A DNA stretch of 64,000 bases. It comes from Burkholderia sp. SRS-46 (GTDB lineage: Bacteria > Pseudomonadota > Gammaproteobacteria > Burkholderiales > Burkholderiaceae). How positions within the stretch are numbered: the first letter of the stretch is position 1; each line of letters opens with the position of its first letter. The notes beneath the pieces are model-generated. The model ran no database searches. It was not told the origin of the DNA and saw only the letters and a list, made by a program, of their open reading frames with translations. The position numbers and the translations under genes were made by a program. Location: assembly GCF_004343775.1 (NCBI RefSeq), contig NZ_PTXL01000003.1, positions 620,001 to 684,000 on the forward strand, read 5' to 3'. Positions 60,886 to 64,000 of this stretch are shown piece after piece.

Positions 60886-61638
60886 ATGACGGCAATCGTG
60901 CGGATCGACGACGAGACCATCGGTACCGACGACTTCATCCGGGTGCTGAAGCTCACGGGGCAGTTCGAGGGGCTCGTCGAACAGCAGGTGCGCGACCGGC
61001 TCACGGTGATCGCGGCCCGGAAAGCGGGCGTGCAGGTGTCGACGGAAGAAATCCAGGTGCGCGCGGATCAGTTCCGCCGCGTGCGCGGGCTGCACCGCGC
61101 CGCGGACATGAACCGCTACCTGGACATCTTCGGCATCAGTCTCGACGAATTCGAGCGCTTCATCACCGACACGCTGTATCAGGAGAAGATGCTCGACACG
61201 ATCTGCAGCGACGCGGCGGTCGACACGTACTTCAAGCTCAACTCGCCGAAGTTCGACAGCATCGAGGTGAGCCACATCGTGCTGGATTCGGACGGCAAGG
61301 CGCGCGAGATGATGGCGATCCTGGAGGACGACCCGGACAGCTTCGGCGACATGGCGCGCGAGCATTCGATCGCCGACACGAGCGAGCGCGGCGGCGTGAT
61401 CGGCAAGGTGCTGCGCGGCTCGCTGAAGACGGACATCGAGGCCAAGGTGTTCAACGCGCGGGTGGGCGACCTGCTCGGGCCGTTCGCGGCGCCCGACGGC
61501 GCGTTCTTCGAGATCTTCTGCGTGACCGCGAAGCACCCGGCCGCGCTCGACGCCGACGTCGCGTCGGAAGTGCGGCGCCTGCTGCGCGAGGAGTGGCTCG
61601 CCGAGCGCGCGCAGGAACACATCATCGAAGCACGCTGA
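60886..61638 (+). CDS. PpiC-type peptidyl-prolyl isomerase without a signal peptide
   Basis: 250 residues. N-terminal SurA/PrsA-like helical part (DDFIRVLKLTGQFEGLVEQQ, RLTVIAARKAGVQVSTEEIQ), central parvulin domain (VSHIVLDSDGKAREMMAILE, DPDSFGDMAREHSIADTSER, GGVIGKVLRGSLKTDI, GDLLGPFAAPDGAFFEIFCV), then a short C-terminal helix. There is no export signal, so it should act in the cytosol, presumably on the precursor before or during loading onto the transporter. GGGGGAC precedes the ATG. Sits 56 bases after hlyD and 18 before the transporter. Confidence 0.9.
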   Translation: MTAIVRIDDETIGTDDFIRVLKLTGQFEGLVEQQVRDRLTVIAARKAGVQVSTEEIQVRADQFRRVRGLHRAADMNRYLDIFGISLDEFERFITDTLYQEKMLDTICSDAAVDTYFKLNSPKFDSIEVSHIVLDSDGKAREMMAILEDDPDSFGDMAREHSIADTSERGGVIGKVLRGSLKTDIEAKVFNARVGDLLGPFAAPDGAFFEIFCVTAKHPAALDADVASEVRRLLREEWLAERAQEHIIEAR

Positions 61639-61656
61639 TCACGGAGCACCGCACCG

Positions 61657-64000
61657 ATGGACGCATCCGCCCCCGCCCCCGCACCGGCCAGCACCCCTTC
61701 GCTCGCGGAATTCCTCGCGTCGGTGGAGCCGCTTTCGCTGTTCTCGCGCGAGGAGCTCGATCGCATGGCCGCCCACGCGCAGGTGCGCACCTACGGGTTC
61801 GGCGACACCGTGTGCCGGCGCGGCGAACCGGCCGAAGGCCTGTACGTGCTCCGCTGCGGGTCCGTGCGCCTGATTGCCGACGAACGCGGCAAGGAAACCA
61901 GCGTCGGCGTGCGCAAGGAACGTGAAGTATTCGGCGAAATGGCGATGCTGCGCGACTGCTGGCACGAGGTGTCGGTGCGCGCGTCGACGAAGACCGAGGT
62001 GCTGTGCATCCCGCGCGGCGCGATCGAGCCGATCCTGCGCGACAACCCGGCCGCGCAGTCGTTCGTGACGAGCTACGTCGCGATCAGCTCGGCCGGCGGC
62101 TTCGTGACGCGGCTGTTCGACCTGCGCGGCAAGCTGACCCGCGCCGAACTCGAGGAATACGTGTCGAGCGTCGGCGTGAAACGCGTCGCGGCCGGCAAGG
62201 AGATCGTCACGCAGGGATCGGGCGGCGACCTGAGGCTGTACGTGGTGCGCCAGGGGGAGGTGCGCGTCGCGTGCCACGAGGACGGCAACGACTATCCGCT
62301 CGCGACGCTCGGTGCGGGCGAGATTTTCGGCGAGCGCGCGTGCCTGCTGCGGCAGGAACAGGCGGCGACCGTCACGGCGGTCACCGATACGCGCCTGCTG
62401 GTGATTCCGGAAAAGACCGTGCACTTCATGCTCGAGCGCAACCCGAAGCTGCGCGAGGTGCTCGAGGAGCGCATTCGCTTCGTGGACCAGGAGCTGCAGC
62501 GGCAGAAGAAGCTGGCCGAGCGGCGGCGCCATCCGCTGCAGATCGACATCGGTGCGGACGCCGGCTTCAACGAGCGCATGATCAAGCGTTTCGTGCTGGT
62601 CGAGCAGGCCGAGGAAATGGATTGCGGGGCGGCGTGCCTCGCGATGATCTGCCGTCACTACGGCGTCGCGATGACGCTCGGCAAGCTGCGCGATCTCGCC
62701 AACGTCACCACCCAGGGCGCGACGCTCGACAGCCTCGCGCGCACCGGCGAGGCGGTCGGCTTCGCCACGCGCGGCGTGCAGTGCACGTACGAGGCGCTGC
62801 TCGGCTTCGAGCTGCCGTTCATCGTCCACTGGGAGGGGTACCACTACGTCGTCGTGTATGGCGTGTCGAAGTCGTGGGTGCGCATCGCCGATCCGGCGCT
62901 CGGCTTCAGGAAGCTGAGCGTCGAGGCGTTCGAGCGCGGCTGGAGCGGCACCTGCCTGCTGTTCACCGCGAGCGGGCCGGCGGCGGCGCCGGCCGAGACG
63001 CGTTCGCCGTGGGTGCGCTTCATCGGCTACCTGCGGCCCTACAAGAAGATACTCGCGCACCTGTTCCTGGCGACCTTCGTGATCCAGGTGCTCGGCGTGA
63101 TCCCGCCGCTGATCATCCAGAACATCCTGGACGGCGTGATCGTGCACCAGAACGTGAGCCTGCTGCACCTGCTGATCGCCGGCCTCGTCATCTCGCATGT
63201 GTTCACGCAGCTGATGACCACGATCCGCGCGCACCTGTCGAACTTCATGGTGCGCAGCCTCGACTTCGCGATGATGTCGCAGTTCTTCAAGCACACGATG
63301 TCGCTGCCGTACTCGTTCTTCGCGCGCCGCAAGAGCGGGGACGTGTTCGCGCGCTTCCAGGAAAACCAGACGATCCGCGCGTTCCTGACGGAATCCACCG
63401 TCACCACCGTGCTCAATCTCCTGATGATCTTCATCTACTTCACGATCATGTTCCTCTACAACGTGAAGATGACGCTGCTGCTGATCGCGTTCGTGATTCC
63501 GATCATGGTGCTCACCGCGCTCGCGACGCCGAAGCTGAAAGGCTATGCGCGCGAGGTGTTCGCCGCGTCGACCGATGCGAAATCGCTGCTGATGGAGACG
63601 CTCGGCGGCGTCGAGACCGTGAAGGGCATGGGCATCGAGCGCTCGGTGCGGCTCAAGTGGGAGCGCAAGTATGCGAAGGCGCTCGACGTGCAGTACCGCG
63701 CGCAGGCGTTCCACATCCTGGTGGCGCTCGGCAGCCAGCTGCTGAATGCGGCGACGACCATCGTGATCCTGTGGGCCGGCGCCAATCTCGTGCTGTCGCA
63801 TGAACTCAGCATCGGGCAGCTGATTGCGTTCAACGCGTTCATGGGCAGCGTGCTGGCGCCGCTGATGGGGCTGGTCGGCATGTGGAGCCTGATGAACGAC
63901 GCGGCGGTGGCGATGGAGCGCCTCGGCGACGTGCTCGACATCGAGCCCGAGCAGAAGCCGTCCGACCTGGGCTCGCGCGTGCTGCTGCCCGACCTGCAGG
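61657..64000 (+). CDS. Double cNMP-binding / C39 peptidase / ABC transporter (runs off the window)
   Basis: 781 residues are visible, open at the right edge. Domains: two cyclic-nucleotide-binding domains (about 20-135, VFGEMAMLRD; about 165-275, IFGERACLLRQ), a linker helix, then a C39 peptidase with an intact catalytic set: Cys323 (EEMDCGAACLAMI), His396 (WEGYHYVVVYG) and Asp412 (RIADPALGF). From about 450 the ABC exporter membrane domain follows (GYLRPYKKILAHLFLATFVI, FFARRKSGDVFARFQENQTI). The ATPase domain lies beyond position 64000. It should cleave the leader after Gly-Gly and export the product. ATG 61657 with CGGAG at 61642. Similar layouts occur in HetC-like and NHLM-type peptide exporters. 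Confidence 0.93.
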   Translation, partial: MDASAPAPAPASTPSLAEFLASVEPLSLFSREELDRMAAHAQVRTYGFGDTVCRRGEPAEGLYVLRCGSVRLIADERGKETSVGVRKEREVFGEMAMLRDCWHEVSVRASTKTEVLCIPRGAIEPILRDNPAAQSFVTSYVAISSAGGFVTRLFDLRGKLTRAELEEYVSSVGVKRVAAGKEIVTQGSGGDLRLYVVRQGEVRVACHEDGNDYPLATLGAGEIFGERACLLRQEQAATVTAVTDTRLLVIPEKTVHFMLERNPKLREVLEERIRFVDQELQRQKKLAERRRHPLQIDIGADAGFNERMIKRFVLVEQAEEMDCGAACLAMICRHYGVAMTLGKLRDLANVTTQGATLDSLARTGEAVGFATRGVQCTYEALLGFELPFIVHWEGYHYVVVYGVSKSWVRIADPALGFRKLSVEAFERGWSGTCLLFTASGPAAAPAETRSPWVRFIGYLRPYKKILAHLFLATFVIQVLGVIPPLIIQNILDGVIVHQNVSLLHLLIAGLVISHVFTQLMTTIRAHLSNFMVRSLDFAMMSQFFKHTMSLPYSFFARRKSGDVFARFQENQTIRAFLTESTVTTVLNLLMIFIYFTIMFLYNVKMTLLLIAFVIPIMVLTALATPKLKGYAREVFAASTDAKSLLMETLGGVETVKGMGIERSVRLKWERKYAKALDVQYRAQAFHILVALGSQLLNAATTIVILWAGANLVLSHELSIGQLIAFNAFMGSVLAPLMGLVGMWSLMNDAAVAMERLGDVLDIEPEQKPSDLGSRVLLPDLQ

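Noticed and set aside
61639..63801. 720-codon minus-strand frame opposite the C39-ABC transporter
   Set aside because: Shadow of the plus-strand transporter, whose cNMP, C39 and ABC motifs are explicit.

Overview
The window is GC-rich proteobacterial DNA whose gene content (OmpC-type porin, many LysR and TetR regulators, CoA-ester catabolism, HAE1-type RND pump, DUF4399 proteins) fits Burkholderia, most likely the cepacia complex. That assignment is an inference from protein character; there is no rRNA or other marker gene here. I saw no tRNA, rRNA, CRISPR array or intact insertion sequence.

Layout. 0-2.4 kb: a MerR-type promoter pointing out of the left edge, then a TetR regulator divergent from a coniferyl-aldehyde-type dehydrogenase. 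2.4-11.8 kb: a LysR regulator divergent from a collinear CoA-ester pathway (citryl-CoA lyase-like, FAS1-like acyl-CoA hydratase, acyl-CoA dehydrogenase, CaiB CoA-transferase, MmgE/PrpD, CitE lyase) followed by etfBA. This looks like C5/C6 dicarboxylate or tricarboxylate breakdown to acetyl-CoA and an oxo acid, with electrons leaving through ETF. 12-19 kb: porin, a deletion scar that fuses two 5'-truncated genes (LuxR-type and PuuC-like aldehyde dehydrogenase), a zinc alcohol dehydrogenase, an ABC exporter and a membrane-anchored hydrolase. 19-26 kb: a tripartite RND efflux system with its own TetR and a palindromic operator. 26-33.5 kb: a rearranged CoA-transferase, a pirin/LysR divergent pair, two decayed reading frames and pntAB transhydrogenase.

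33.7-44.2 kb is a nine-gene minus-strand operon: TetR, TonB-dependent receptor, its own TonB-ExbB-ExbD, then a complete YejABEF-type peptide ABC importer. It contains every component needed to bring a peptide-like or siderophore-like ligand across both membranes. 44.3-50.5 kb is visibly richer in A/T and carries a chorismate-linked set: PabB-type aminodeoxychorismate synthase, LysR, a DAHP synthase, an EamA exporter and an Fe(II)/2-oxoglutarate hydroxylase. It looks like a small acquired biosynthetic locus.

51-55 kb: DoxX, a cupin with no recognisable start codon, a secreted caspase/formylglycine-generating-enzyme-like fusion, and two tandem DUF4399 proteins. 55.5 kb to the right edge is the most striking part: a small double-glycine-leader peptide gene followed by a TolC/NodT-like outer-membrane lipoprotein, a dual-FHA membrane protein, an HlyD adaptor, a cytoplasmic PpiC isomerase and a double-cyclic-nucleotide-binding C39-peptidase ABC transporter that runs off the window. 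I read this as a dedicated peptide (bacteriocin or RiPP-like) maturation and export system with possible phospho- and nucleotide-level control.
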